Of a stretch of 64,000 nt of DNA, positions 48,361-60,247 are shown piece by piece. Position numbers and translations under genes: made by a program. How positions within the stretch are numbered: the first letter of the stretch is position 1; the number at the start of each line of letters is the position of its first letter. Source of the stretch: Silene latifolia (taxonomy: Eukaryota; Streptophyta; Magnoliopsida; Caryophyllales; Caryophyllaceae); the NCBI RefSeq assembly GCF_048544455.1, contig NC_133538.1, positions 37,201,469 through 37,265,468 of the forward strand. Direction: 5' to 3'. Below the pieces are notes generated by a model. It was not told where the DNA came from and did no database searches. It saw nothing but the letters and a program-made list of their open reading frames with translations.

Positions 48361-49707
48361 TGTAACACCCCCATACTCCAAGTGCCTTACCAGGACCACT
48401 CAGGTATAAGGACGCTATCATCTCGATTACCCGAGGCAATGATAATCATCAGACAATAACGAAACAACATTTAAATAGTATAACTTTAGTGAAAGGTTAC
48501 AATCCAAAGCCAAATCCAAAATACGAATACAAGTTCTCAAAGCCAACTGTCTAATCAACTAAATGAAATGTTTATTAAACTACTAAAGCTACAGCGGAAG
48601 ACTTTTATCATCAGACGGTGGCACATCCCAGCTATCCCAGTAACTCGACTCATACCTGCTCAATAACTGCATACCATCCCCGAATGGATCACCACAGTTT
48701 TTAAAACATTAAACGGGGTCAGTACTAATCACACAATTTATATAACCAACAACACAGTAAACAAACAGCTTAACGATCACACAAACAATCACACCCACTC
48801 CAATCAATCTCCGTCACCGACTGTCCATTGGACCAACCCTGCCAGTGGGGGACCGCAGCCATCCCCACCAAATCCCCGCTTATCATACCGAGCGATAACC
48901 CTGTCCCATGAATGTGCACATCCCCTCCCGTGGCGGGTTCCGCGGAGGGAGAAACTAGGGCGTGAAGCCACTCCCGCAAGTGACTCCACTCAGCCGAGAA
49001 CGCATCTCGAGAACCAGAGACAAACAATCACAACCATTAAGCAGGAATCAAACCAACAACCGTCACAATACGAATACGATAATATTGAACAATCACACAC
49101 CACCAACAATGCATTATGGGACTAATACTGAGTAGGGAAACCCTACCTGGAAAGCAACACAATCAGACGGTCTCACAGCTGATATCAAAAAGCTTCTTCT
49201 ACGAATCCTCCTCCAAACATACAAACATATAATCACTACCAATCACGAAATACAACAAAACCCCAAATCCCAATATTAGGGTTTAACCAACTTTAACGAA
49301 ATACTATAAAAATGGTACGTAGATCTTACCCTCGACGCAAGGATCACAAAGGTATAAAGAAAGGTAAAAACCGACCTTCCAAGCTCCGGGATTTGTCAAC
49401 AATGCGATTGATGCGAAGAACGTAGTTTGTTTTTTCTTTTGAAAGCAATTAGGTTGTAAAAGTGTTTAAATAAAAGTGACGGAAGTAATTATATACTTAA
49501 TCGCATTATTAACAAAACCCGACAAATCATCACCCCGTAAACCGGCTACTCGATCGAGTAGCTGAGGTACTCGATCGAGTGCCCCCTTACTCGATCGAGT
49601 TTCAACGTTACTCGATCGAATACCCAACAGGTCAGAAACCATTTTTAAAGCGCAAAACACCCTTACTCGATAGAGTACCCAGAGACTCATAAAACCGTAG
49701 TATTACA
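48361..49707 (-). repeat. Tekay copy 2 5' LTR (1347 bp)
   Basis: It begins TGTAACACCCCC and ends CGTAGTATTACA, the same length as 34171-35517. Five ACTCGATCGAGT-like units lie at 49545-49625. It is followed directly by resumed Athila-like LTR sequence at 49709. Confidence 0.93.
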
Positions 49708-49708
49708 G

Positions 49709-50365
49709 GACTGGCTTATCTGGTCGGTCGACTGAGTCGGTTGGTCGGTCGACTGGGGTAGCAGGTCGATCGACCATCTTCGTGTCTGATTTGCATCATT
49801 TGACTCGTTAAGTGCAATATCTATCAATGAGACCTAGCGGAGACTTGTTAGATGCTTAGTTTTGACCAACCCTAGATCGAAAGATAGGGAAGCACTTAAA
49901 TTAACGAATTAAGATGACTAAATTGCTAGACTGAAAGGTAAGTGATTTAGGCATTAGGATTACTAATCAAGAACGAAAGTTAGTATTAGTAACACCTAGG
50001 GACTAATAGCATAGACCGAGAGGGGCTATTAGTTGACTTGGACCGAGAGGACTTGTCATACCCATCACCCACGACTGTATTTCGAGACTTACCTAAACTT
50101 TTGTGCCATCGTAGCTATAGTGACCCGATTGTCCTAGCTCCTTTCTATTATTTGTTTACATCATCTTATTATTTGCTTATTTATTTTATTTGCATTTAGA
50201 CTTAGACATAATCCAAACCCCCTAAATTTGTTACCCTTAGACTAAAATAGAAAGCAACTATTATCTCCCCCGCCTCCCTGCGGATCGACCCTGTTACCAC
50301 TAGCTTCTGTTAGTTTTAATAGGTTTTATAAATATTATTTTTGGTGCACACAACGACAGGCATCA
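49709..50365 (+). repeat. Athila-like left LTR, second part
   Basis: It matches the right LTR from about 56711 to 57382, ending GACAGGCATCA. Relative to the right LTR it lacks a short TTTTTATTTGCTT repeat near 50170. About 237 bp of LTR (56474-56710 in the right copy) are absent between the two left-LTR parts. Confidence 0.92.
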
Positions 50366-50370
50366 AATTT

Positions 50371-50388
50371 TGGCGCCGTTGCCGGGGA
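50371..50388 (+). other. primer-binding site of the Athila-like element (tRNA-Asp)
   Basis: TGGCGCCGTTGCCGGGGA starts five bases after the LTR and is the tRNA-Asp PBS typical of Athila elements. Confidence 0.92.
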
Positions 50389-50492
50389 GGCAACGCTAGT
50401 TTTAGTTATTTTATTTATTTTTAGTCTTTCTCTTTGTTTAAGGGACATCTGTTCCTTAAACTATTCTCATATTCTACTTGTAGTTTCTTCTT

Positions 50493-53408
50493 ATGCGCAG
50501 GTCACAGGGTGGTGAATTGAGACCATTATATCCTGAGATCGAAAGGACTTTGCGTGAGTTGAGACGATCATTTAGGGTATTGCCGATAGAGGAAGAGCTG
50601 AGTACTCTGTCCAGTTACTACGAGAACGAGCTGTTTGAGGAGGATCCACCTTCGTCACCAATTTTTACTTCCTCAGCTGAGACCGTCACATCTCCAGACA
50701 TGGCTGAAGAAGGAAGTATAGCTAGTCACTCCGAGCCAACAGCTGCGAATCTCTATAAGGGATTTGCATTACCAGGGACGGACAGAAAATTCGAACCAAA
50801 CCGTCTTATATTAACTTGGTTGAGAGAAACCAATTTGGGGGAGCTGTAAATGAAGATGCGTCAAAACATACGGAGACATTCATTGACTACTGCTGCTCCA
50901 TACCCCCACCAGCAGGTGTGACCCAGGACCAGGTGAAGGAGACGATGTTCATATTCTCGGTTCGTGATGCCGCAAGGGAATGGTACCGAGATCTGGATCG
51001 AGCTGCTAACGGGATCACTGATTGGAATTCACTGGCCCTAGCATTCTACAAGAAATATTTCTCTGCCTCGAAGACCAATGCCATTAGAGCTCAGATCACG
51101 AGCTTCAAACAGGGTCCTGATGAGAATTTTCATGAGGCGTGGGTCCGTTTCAAGAAGCTGGTGCGAACTATTCCGCACCATGGGTTCGAGCAATGGAGCC
51201 TATGCAATCAATTTTATAATGGGCTTTATGACAATCAGAGGGCTATCCTGGATGCGGCAGCTAATGGCAGATTCCAGGAGAATGTTGGAGAAACTAAGGG
51301 GTGGAAAATCATTGATGATATGGCCACCCATAAAGCTGAGCATGGAAATTCCAGGGGAAATCAAAGGAGAGCTGCTGAATCCCCTTCTGTAGCTGCATTA
51401 GAGGCTCTTACTATGAGATTTGATAAGTATGAGTTTGGAGGAGCTTCAAAAGGAGGGATTTATCAAGTGAATTCTGTGTCAGACGGTCCTTTCGTCTGCA
51501 AGAGATGTGGAGGAGAAGGACATGTTGCAGATTTTTGTCCTAGTCCCTATGAGTCTTGTGCTGCTTTTCAACATTATAGGCAGACAAACACTTATTTTGA
51601 GCCGAATGTCCATCCAAACTTGAGGTGGAGTAGCCAAAACGTCCAAAATCCGACTCCACCCCCACAGCAGCAACAAAGTTATGTGCCCCCTCATAAGCAA
51701 CAACAGTTTCAAAAGCCTCCCTATGTGCCTCAAGCAGCAGCAATTTCAAAGTTCTGACATTTCTGAGCTGAAAAACATGGTTCAAAATCTGTCGGGTTCG
51801 CTGCAAAAGGAGTCTCAAGCTAGAGAGACTTCTACAAAAATGTTGGAGAGTCAAATTGCTCAACTGGCAAGCAAGAGTGAAACTCGAGCTCCTGGGCAAC
51901 TACCATCGCAGCCGGACCAAAAGAAGGAGACCCTTAATGCTATTACTACCAGGAGTGGGTCTACACTTGAGGGTCCTACAGTTGAAAATGCTAAAGGAAA
52001 GAAAAAGGCTGCTAAAAAGGGGAAGAAACAGAAGACGTATAGCAGCACTGTTGGTCGACCGACCGTCCCAAGCGGTCAACCGACCACCTCCACTGTTTCA
52101 GAAGTGGTTTCTGATGTTCCTGGCAATTCTGAGAAAATTGACCCTGGTCGACCGACCGAGGAGGGTGGTCGACCGACCACCAACGCTGTTGATTCCGAGT
52201 TGTTTCGTCCCTCTATTCCCGATAACTTGAGAGATTTTCTGTTCCGGAGTGAGAGTACTCCGAGATTCTTGAGGCAAGCTCCAAATGCGGATGGTTCCAT
52301 TCCAGTCCCATATCCGGAGAGGCTAATTCCGACCAAAGAACAGGTATCTTTCGATAAATTCAAAGATGTGATTCGTAGTTTAAATGTTCAGGTACCTTTT
52401 CTTGAGTTGGTCAATCAAGTGCCCGCTTACATGAAATTCATGAAGCAACTTTTAACTAAAAAGCGGTCACTTGAGCCTGTCCAGTCCGTGGCTTTTACTG
52501 AGGAGTCTAGCTCCTATCTTACCCAGACTGCCCCCCGGAAATTAGCTGATTCGGGTAGTTTCTCTGTCCCATGTTCTATTGGCACCTTTCCCATAGAGAA
52601 AGCCTTATGTGATTTGGGGGCTAGCATTAGTGTCATGCCCTTAAGTCTAGCGAAGAAATTAGGCTTGACCAAATTTGCCGTGACCAACATGACTGTTCAG
52701 ATGGCTGATCGCTCTGCGGTCCAGCCTATAAGGGTCTTAGAGGACATTCCTGTCTAAATAGGGAAATTCTTTTTCCCTGTTGACTTTATTGTCCTAGACA
52801 TGCCCGAGGACGATCATATACCTATCATTCTAGGGAGACCATTTTTGCACACTGCTGGTGCAATAATTGATGTTGGGGATCAGACCTTGACCTTTAGGGT
52901 GGGCAAACAGTCCATTGTTTTTGCTCAAACCGCTAGAAAGAAGGATCCCATGTGGGCTGTTACATGCAATGCTATTTCTGTTAAACCGTCTTATGTGGTC
53001 ATTTCTCATGTTCTTACTTTATTGACTGTACCCATTATTCCTGCTGTTGTGACACCTCTGCCCCAGATTGGGAGCAAATTGGAGGGCGATTTGTCTGTTT
53101 CATCTATTGCAGGAGCTGGTTTGGGGGAGGATGAGCTGCCCGTTACTCCAGTTGAGCCTATTGTTCAGCGCGGCGATCTTGGATGCTTGAGTTATGGCAC
53201 TGACGAGGAGCCTGAAGAGGATGAGCCAGCCAAAGTTACAGTTTCTGACTTGGAGCTTGAGGAGTCAGATGACAAGTGGGAAGATGCGTCAGATGTAGAT
53301 CCGTCGGACGATGTTGTGGATTGGAGTGCTGAGAAGATAGCCACCGTGGAGGGTACTTCGTGTAGCCAGAAGCCATGGTCGGATATTTTCCGCATTTTTC
53401 GCGGATAA
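50493..53408 (+). pseudogene. gag-protease ORF of the Athila-like element, two frameshifts and one stop
   Basis: ATG at 50493 begins an acidic N-terminal region. A frameshift near 50815 moves into the capsid part (50816-51757) with NQFGGAVNEDASKHTETFID and AAREWYRDL, typical of Athila gag. The zinc knuckle is CKRCGGEGHVADFC (about 51500). After a Gln/Pro-rich stretch the frame shifts back near 51740. The linker (52050-52190) has GRPT/GQPT repeats encoded by GGTCGACCGACC motifs. Retropepsin follows: CDLGASISVMP (about 52610) and, after a TAA at 52755-52757, the ILGRPFLHTAG flap region. It ends with a long acidic tail at 53408. Nothing of RT follows. Confidence 0.88.
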
Positions 53409-55545
53409 AAATTTTATTGCTTGAGTTTTTAAGACAATTTATCGCATTTAAGACTTTTTACTGTTTTTGGTTTGCGCGAGACTTCGCTTTGTTTGGTTTG
53501 CTTTAGGATTTTTAAGACTATAACTGTTTTTATTGGGTTTGCGCGAATTTTGGGCGCGTAATATTGTGCATTTGCAGGTTTGTAGACCATGATAACTCAA
53601 TCTATTGAGTTATTTCGAAGAAAAACAGGTTCTGTGTCAGGTACAGTGGTCGGTCGACCGGTTCCCTTGGTCGATCGACCGGGTTGCAGATTTCTAGAAG
53701 CACTATTTGCTGAGTAGTTGGTTGGTCGACCTGTTCCTGTGGTCGGTCGACCACCAACGCTGCTATACTTGACTCTCGTTTTCTTCTACTTTAATTCCAT
53801 GCACATTTTCCCCCCCCCAAATTCTTTTATTTCCGAATGATGTTTGCTTTTCTGTCTTTCAGGTATCTTATGGTAGCACTGCTGGCTACCGAAACCTCCT
53901 AGCTCACGCTGGTTTGGGGAGGTTTCCGTTCACGCATGAAGTCTTGTGAGTTCCCGACATCTTTTTCTCTTATGTCTTATTTAGTTGTAGTTCTTTAAAT
54001 GCAAATTCCAATTTCCTCTTTGCTTATTTATACATGATTTCGCACAATAGGGACATTGTGTGATTTGGTTTGGGGAAGGGTTTTGCATTGCATAGCATTC
54101 ACATTTAATTATTCTGTTTGCATTGTTATTCAATTTCTCCATATATACAAAAATTCAAAAAAAAAAAAAAAAAAAAAAATCTAAAAATTTCAAAAAATTT
54201 CAAAAAATTCAAACAAATTGCACGTTTATTTTAGCATATAGGTTGAGTCGGAACGGTAGTATTTCAATAATGACATTGCATTTGTACTTGTATATGCCTA
54301 AGCCTTGCTAATTGACATGTTATTAGTAGAATCATTTTGAATAATCTACGAGTTTTCGTTAAATATCTTGCTGAGCTTTAGAGTTGACTTAGATTTTTGG
54401 CAAACTACATCATTTTTCTGAGTTATTATAGCCTATAATTGGTGTCATCTGTGACCGGTTTATCTAGGATTGTGAGTAGTTGCTCCTTATGAGACATGTT
54501 ACATTAATTTGCATAAATATAAACTTAATCTGCTTAATACCTGTATGCATTCGGTCTGTGGTTTGTTGACACATGTGGAAGAGGACCCCTTTTATCATTT
54601 TACCCATAAGCCCCTCATAGCGGAATTTGCTTTTTTTTGTCCCATAAACTACATACTAAAACTAGCCTACCTTATCCGAGCTAGTAATGGTGTTTTTGGG
54701 AATGTGCTTAATGCTATTTGGTTATATGCTCAATTGAGTGATTGGTGAAATGATGAGAAGGAAAAGAAGAGAAAAGGTTTTAAAGAGAAAGAAAATATAG
54801 AAAGAAAAAAGAAAAAGAAAAAAAAAGAGACGAAAAAATTGTATGAGACCCGACATTCGGTCGACCGACCGTCCCCTATGGTCGGTCGACCATGGTTACT
54901 GCAAATTCGAAAAATCACATGTTTCAATTATTATGATTTGGTGATTTTCACTCCCATGTTATCATTTATATTCTTTGGGGAGTTGACTTTATGGAGGTTG
55001 TGAGTTTTGTGCCTCGAATTGGCACCGTCTTGTATCATTTACATTGAGTATGAAGTTGGGATGTCGTTATAGTTTGGATCTGTCATTACTAGCTTGGCTT
55101 TAACCCCTCATATCCAAATTTATCTTAGCCCCTTCTTACCCATTACCTCACATATCCATATTTACCTCGGCATGTGTCATGGTCATCTGTTTGGTTGGAA
55201 TGCGTATGTATGGTTGTAGAGATTATTTTCATATTAGATTGCACGCATGCTCTTATAGGTCGTAGTTAGGTGAGTGTCACTACAAAATGAATTCTTTCTA
55301 TCTTTTACATATTTCAGCTGTGCTTATGAGTGATATGAGCGACCCGTGAGAGTCCATAATGATAAGTCTCTATAGTTGACGGTTCAGCAAGTTTTTAACA
55401 ACTACATAACTCGTTTGCATGATTCATATTGCTAATTGATTGTTGATTTGTAGCATTAAATTGGTTTAGGCTTTACTTATTGAATTTCGCTCTGAAATTG
55501 AACTCGTTCCATTAGGTCCTAAGATCGAGTCTAGTTCTTGCTTGG
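53409..55545 (+). other. non-coding 3' internal region of the Athila-like element
   Basis: In complete Athila elements pol would be here. I see no RT, RNase H or integrase motif in any frame. It holds GGTCGACCGG-type palindromes (about 53650-53755 and 54860-54890), an A-run (54157-54179), AAAATTTCAAAAAATT repeats and a GA-rich stretch (54750-54835). Confidence 0.7.
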
Positions 55546-55575
55546 GGACAAGCAAGGGTTTGGTTTGGGGAAGTT
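55546..55575 (+). other. polypurine tract of the Athila-like element
   Basis: GGGGACAAGCAAGGGTTTGG and GGGGAAGTTT precede the TGATGC of the right LTR. This junction is typical of Athila-type elements and is echoed at 31622-31662 in the other remnant. Confidence 0.8.
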
Positions 55576-57382
55576 TGATGCGTGTCTATTATATGATGTT
55601 TTACACCTCATTCTACATGCGTTTCAGAGCTCAATTAGTAGTTTATTCTACTATTTTTCCTATTTCCGTCTACTTTTGTGTTTTTGTTGATATTGCAGAA
55701 ATATGAAGATTTCAGCGGAAAATGAGCCAAATCCGTCCCTAAGTGTTTAGCATAGCATTTTACATGAAGGGAAAGCTTGAGTAAAGAACTTGGCGCGCGT
55801 TTCAAGGCCTAAAGATAGCGGAAGCATGGGTGCGTACAAGTTACAAGCATCTGACAAGCAAAGAAGCACTTTACGATATTGCAGCCTGTTTCAAATGGCT
55901 ATATCTCGAGTTTTAGAGCTGATAATCAAGTGATTCCAATTAGAGGTGAAAGCTTATCCTCTTAGCTTTCCAACGCCATGAGAATCGCTTTATTCTGATA
56001 AGTTATGATGAAATGGCAGCTGTTTTAAGACCGGCGCGCGCTGCAGAATTCGTCAGAATGCATTGCTGTACAGCACGTTTGGTCGATCGACTGGATACAT
56101 TGGTCGAACGACCAAGTATACTGAAGCACGAGATTTATTTTTAGTCAGAAGCTACTGTTACCCCGACATTTGGTCGGTAGACTGATACATGTGGTCGATA
56201 GACCACTCCACAATCTGACGAGAAACTAAAAGACGTGATTTAAGGTAATTAGGTTTTGGGAGTGTATTACGTGACTTTCCTATATAACGTAATAATCCTC
56301 CCCTGTATTAATCATTCATTATTTTTCATTAGATTAGATTAGCTTTGAGTTCCTATCACATTTATACATTAAACACATTCATTATTTTAGTTTGTTCAAT
56401 AAAGCTCTTGTTTGGCTCTCGGATTTGTTTTCTTGCTATTCAATTTGGTATTTTCTTGCTCTTTATTTTCAGTACTACTTTATTTCATTGTTAGTATTAG
56501 AATTGTGTAGTTAGAATCCCGAAACCCTAATCTCATTATCGTATTATTATTGCTTTAATTTCAATCATGTTTTCCTTTATGCTTTTTATCAATTTATGCG
56601 TTCTTATTAGACCCATTATGCGTAGCTAAATCACCCCTTGCTAGGATGTAGGCGAACTTAGCGTATATGGCACTAGAATAGGTTACCCTCGGATTAGGGC
56701 TTGGTCGACCGACTGGCTTATCTGGTCGGTCGACTGAGTCGGTTGGTTGGTCGACTGGGGTAGCAGGTCGATCGACCATCTTCGTGTCTGATTTGCATCG
56801 TTTGACTCGTTAGGTGCAATATCTATCAATGAGACCTAGCGGAGACTTGTTAGATGCTTAGTTTTGACCAACCCGAAGATCGAAAGATAGGGAAGGACTT
56901 AAATTAACGAATTAAGACGGCTAAATTGCTAGACTGAAAGGTAACTGATTTAGGCATTAGGATTACTAATCAAGAACGAAAGTTAGTATTAGTAACACCT
57001 AGGGACTAATAGCATAGACCGAGAGGGGCTATTAGTTGACTTGGACCGAGAAGACTTGTCATACCCATCACCCACGACTGTATTTCGAGACTTACCTAAA
57101 CTTTGGTGCCATCGTAGCTATAGTGACCCGATCGTCCTAGCTCCTTTCTATTATTTGTTTACATCATCTTATTATTTGCTTGTTTTTATTTGCTTATTTA
57201 TTTCATTTGCATTTAGACTTAGACATAATCCAAACCCCCTAAATTTGTTACCCTTAGACTAAAATAGAAAGCAACTATTATCTCCCCCGCCTCCCTGCGG
57301 ATCGACCCTGTTACCACTAGCTTCTGTTAGTTTTAATAGGTTTTATAAATATTATTTTTGGTGCACACAACGACAGGCATCA
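55576..57382 (+). repeat. Athila-like right LTR, complete (1807 bp)
   Basis: It begins TGATGCGTGTC and ends ACAGGCATCA. It is uninterrupted and serves as reference for the split left LTR. It contains TGGTCGATCGACC-type palindromes at about 56090-56210 and 56700-56780, and TATATAACG near 56281, a possible core promoter. Confidence 0.93.
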
Positions 57383-59930
57383 TGGTGTATAAGTTAATAT
57401 CGAGATCCTTGCTAACCGGCTCAAATTATTTCTTGATAAAATTGTGTCGGAAAATCAGAGTGCTTTTACACCGGGAAGGCTAATCATGGATAATGTCCTT
57501 ATCGCTTTTGAATTGTTTCACTACATGAAGACTTCGAGACATAAAGAAGGGCATATGGCAGTTAAGCTTGATATGGCGAAGGCTTATTATCGGGTGGAAT
57601 GAGACTTTTTGAAGCAGCTCTTGTGTGTTATGGGATTCGATGCTATGTGGGTGGATAGGGTACTCATGTGCGTAACCACGGTCTCCTCAGCTGTTCTTAT
57701 AAATGGTAATGTGAAGGAGGTTTTCCAACCGGCGCGTGGCTTGGGACAAGGTGACCCGTTATCTCCTTATCTTTTTATTTTATGTGCGGAGGTTTTATCT
57801 AATTTGATAAGGAGAGCGACGGAAAATTCTTCGCTTCATGGACTCCGAATTTCGCCTCAAGCTTATGTGATATCGCATTTAATATTTGCAAACGATAGTA
57901 TTTTTTTCTTGAAAGCAAGTGAAAATGAAGCGGTGGAGGTGGGTAATATACTTCGCAAATATGAGGTTGCTTTGGGACAAATGGTGAATTTGGATAAAAC
58001 GACTATTTCCTTTTGCCGTGGGGTCTCAGATTCGCGGAGGACGAGTATAGCTGCCAGGTTGGGTGTGAGCGTTGTTGAGGAGCAAGAGCAATTTTTGGGT
58101 TTACCTACGGTCTTGGGTCGATCGAAGAAGCCGTTAACCGATATTGTGCGCAATAAGCTTAATAAACGGTTGTAAGGGTGGCGCGGGAAAATATTGTCGA
58201 GGGCGGGTAAGGAGATTCTTATAAAGGCAGTTGCCAATTCGCTCCCTACCTATGTGATGAGTGTGTTTAAACTCCCGGCCTCTTTTTGTGACGAGTTGAG
58301 AGCTCTTGTGTCGCGGTTTTGCTAGGGACATGAGGAAGGTAAGCCGAGAAAGATTTCGTGGGTGTCGTGGAAGCGTATGTGTCAACCGAAGTGTATGAGG
58401 GGTATGAGGTTTCGTGACTTTATTTCTTCGAACCAAGCTCTTTTGGGTAAGCAAGCCTGGCATCTCTTGACGGAACCGGGGTGTCTGTGGGCTCGGCTTA
58501 TGAGAGGCAGGTACTATGGTGAGGGTGAATTTTTGACTGCGGGTTTGAGTAACAACACGAGCTACACTTGGCGTAGGATTGTGGAAGCGAGGACAGTGGT
58601 TGTGCGTGGATTGCGGAGACGAATTGGGGATGGTTTGGGGACTTCTGTGTGGCGTGATGCTTGGCTTGTGGGTACCTAGTCAGGAAGGGTTCTTTCGCCG
58701 TGTATGGAAGGGTGGGAAAATATGACTGTCGCGGAATTAATGACGAGCGATGGGCGTGGATGGGATGAGCAGAAGCTGGCCGAATACTTCTTACATTTTG
58801 AGAGGGAACGGGTTCGTAACATTCGGTTGGGTAGGGAAAGACGGGTTGATTCGTGGTATTGGGCTTTTGAGCGGAATGGGGAATACACGGTTAAGTCGGC
58901 CTATAAGTTGCTCGCGGGGGAGGAGCCTAATATGGTGGAGACGTCGAACTGGGAACGAAGCAAATTATTATGGAATAACTTGTGGAAAGTTCAGGTGTGG
59001 TCTCGGATCAAGCTTTTCTTTTGCCAATTGTGCAACAATGCTTTAGCAACTAAGGTAAATTTATCTTTTTGTGTCGGTCATGATGATATTTTGTGTCCGT
59101 TGTGTCAGTGTCAAGTTGAGTCGAGTCTTCACCTTTTCCGAGATTGCTGGATTGCGAGGGGGGTATGGGAGGAAGTTAGGCTTATGGAGGAGGAGAGGGA
59201 TGGCGAGGGGGAAGTTAGAGCGTGGGTGGAAGGTTGCTGGTGTGGGATGGGAAGGAGGGAGTATGGGTTGATGATGGTAGTGTGTTGGGCTATATGGGAG
59301 GCTAGAAACCGAGTGATCTTTGATGGGGGCGGTGTGGTGGTGGAGGATGTGGTGAAGCGGGTTCGAAGGGTGGTGGAGGAAATAGAAGGGGAGTTGGTTG
59401 TGCGGGTTAGGGATGAAGGGGGACCGAAGGAGGTTTGGGGAATGCATGGGGATGTTTGGCGTCCTCCGAGCTCGGGTTGGGTTAAGCTCAATGTGGATGC
59501 GGGGGTTAAGGAGGGGGTCGGTATGGGTGTTGGGGTGGTTTGTCGAGATAGCTCGGGGAAAGTCCTATGGGGCATGGCTCATAATAGAAGGGAGGTTTGG
59601 GAAGCACATATAGCGGAAGTGGTAGCAGTCTTGGAAGGGCTCGAACAAGCGCGGGAAGCAGGCCATGATCGTGTTGTGGTGGAGAGCGATTGTTCGCAAG
59701 TTATTGACGCTTTGAAGCAGCGAAAGACGGGACACAGTTTATTTTCGCTTATTTTGGATGATATTTTACGTATTTTTATTTCTTTTTCCTCGGTTGTATG
59801 GTCTTTTATTAGTAGAAGAAACAATATAGTGGCTCACACGTTAACACATGTGTTGCCGGTAGGAGATGGTAGAGTAGTTTGGGTCGACAAACTTCCTGAG
59901 ATTTTTGATCGTTTAATTGTTTCAAGTTAA
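57383..59930 (+). pseudogene. LINE B ORF2, RT remainder and RNase H, with several stops
   Basis: The RT continues with ENQSAFTPGRLIMDNVLIA, KLDMAKAYYRVE, GLGQGDPLSPYLF and HLIFANDSIFF. The catalytic FADD has become FAND (about 57895), which should abolish polymerase activity. Stops interrupt the frame near 57600, 58175, 58324 and 58677, several at positions where Trp or Gln codons are expected, consistent with C-to-T decay. The 58704-59930 stretch (408 residues) is open. It contains the zinc region (CPLCQCQVESSLHLFRDC) and an RNase H domain (LNVDAGVKEGVG, VVESDCSQVIDAL, NNIVAHTLTH). A host RNase H-like gene is unlikely because it follows RT directly and ends at poly(A). Confidence 0.9.
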
Positions 59931-60200
59931 TGAAGGTACCCTTGTGGGTTTCAAAAAAAAAAAAAAAAAAAAAGAGGATGAAGATTGAGTAGAGAGAGAA
60001 TGATGAAGAGAGAATTGATAATAGAAAGAGAAATTAGTAATCTTTGTACTAGAATTGTGTTTAGAATTATATGATACAATGAAGGTATAATCTTCCTTAT
60101 ATGATCAGTTAAACCGACTTAATTAGTTTAACTGGCTAATTAACAAACTTCTAACAGCCTTTGACTTTCATATTCTAATTTTGACTTCTATATTCTAACA

Positions 60201-60201
60201 C

Positions 60202-60247
<46 letters not shown>

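Larger units (their letters stand above)
41956..49707 (-). mobile_element. Tekay/Del chromovirus copy 2, nearly intact pol
   Basis: Minus-strand order: 5' LTR 48361-49707, PBS, leader array, gag, pol, polypurine tract, 3' LTR 41956-43228 (first ~8 bp missing). Pol is nearly open, but a 559-bp deletion removed the end of gag and the start of protease, so it could not act on its own. Confidence 0.9.
33265..57382 (+). mobile_element. Athila-like Ty3/gypsy element encoding gag and protease only, inserted in LINE B
   Basis: Outer ends are TGATGC...GCATCA. Flanks TGGTA (33260-33264) and TGGTG (57383-57387) are a 5-bp target duplication with one change; leaving the element out rejoins the LINE frame at CNVV-YKLIS. 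Without the nested Tekay elements it is about 8.6 kb: LTR, tRNA-Asp PBS, gag-protease ORF, 2.1 kb non-coding, polypurine tract, LTR. No RT, RNase H, integrase or envelope-like frame exists. The gag sequence and PBS place it with Athila. Confidence 0.9.
33088..59973 (+). mobile_element. LINE B, 5'-truncated, carrying a 24-kb nest
   Basis: LINE sequence at 33088-33264 continues at 57383 and ends in a poly(A) at about 59953-59973. Everything between is one inserted Athila-like element with its own insertions. Own length is about 2.77 kb. The 5' part with the endonuclease is missing. No matching target duplication is visible at the outer ends, and the two flanks belong to different elements, so the left junction was probably rearranged. 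Confidence 0.9.

Noticed and set aside
58704..59930. A host gene with an RNase H-like domain
   Set aside because: It follows LINE RT in order, contains the LINE zinc region and ends at a poly(A).
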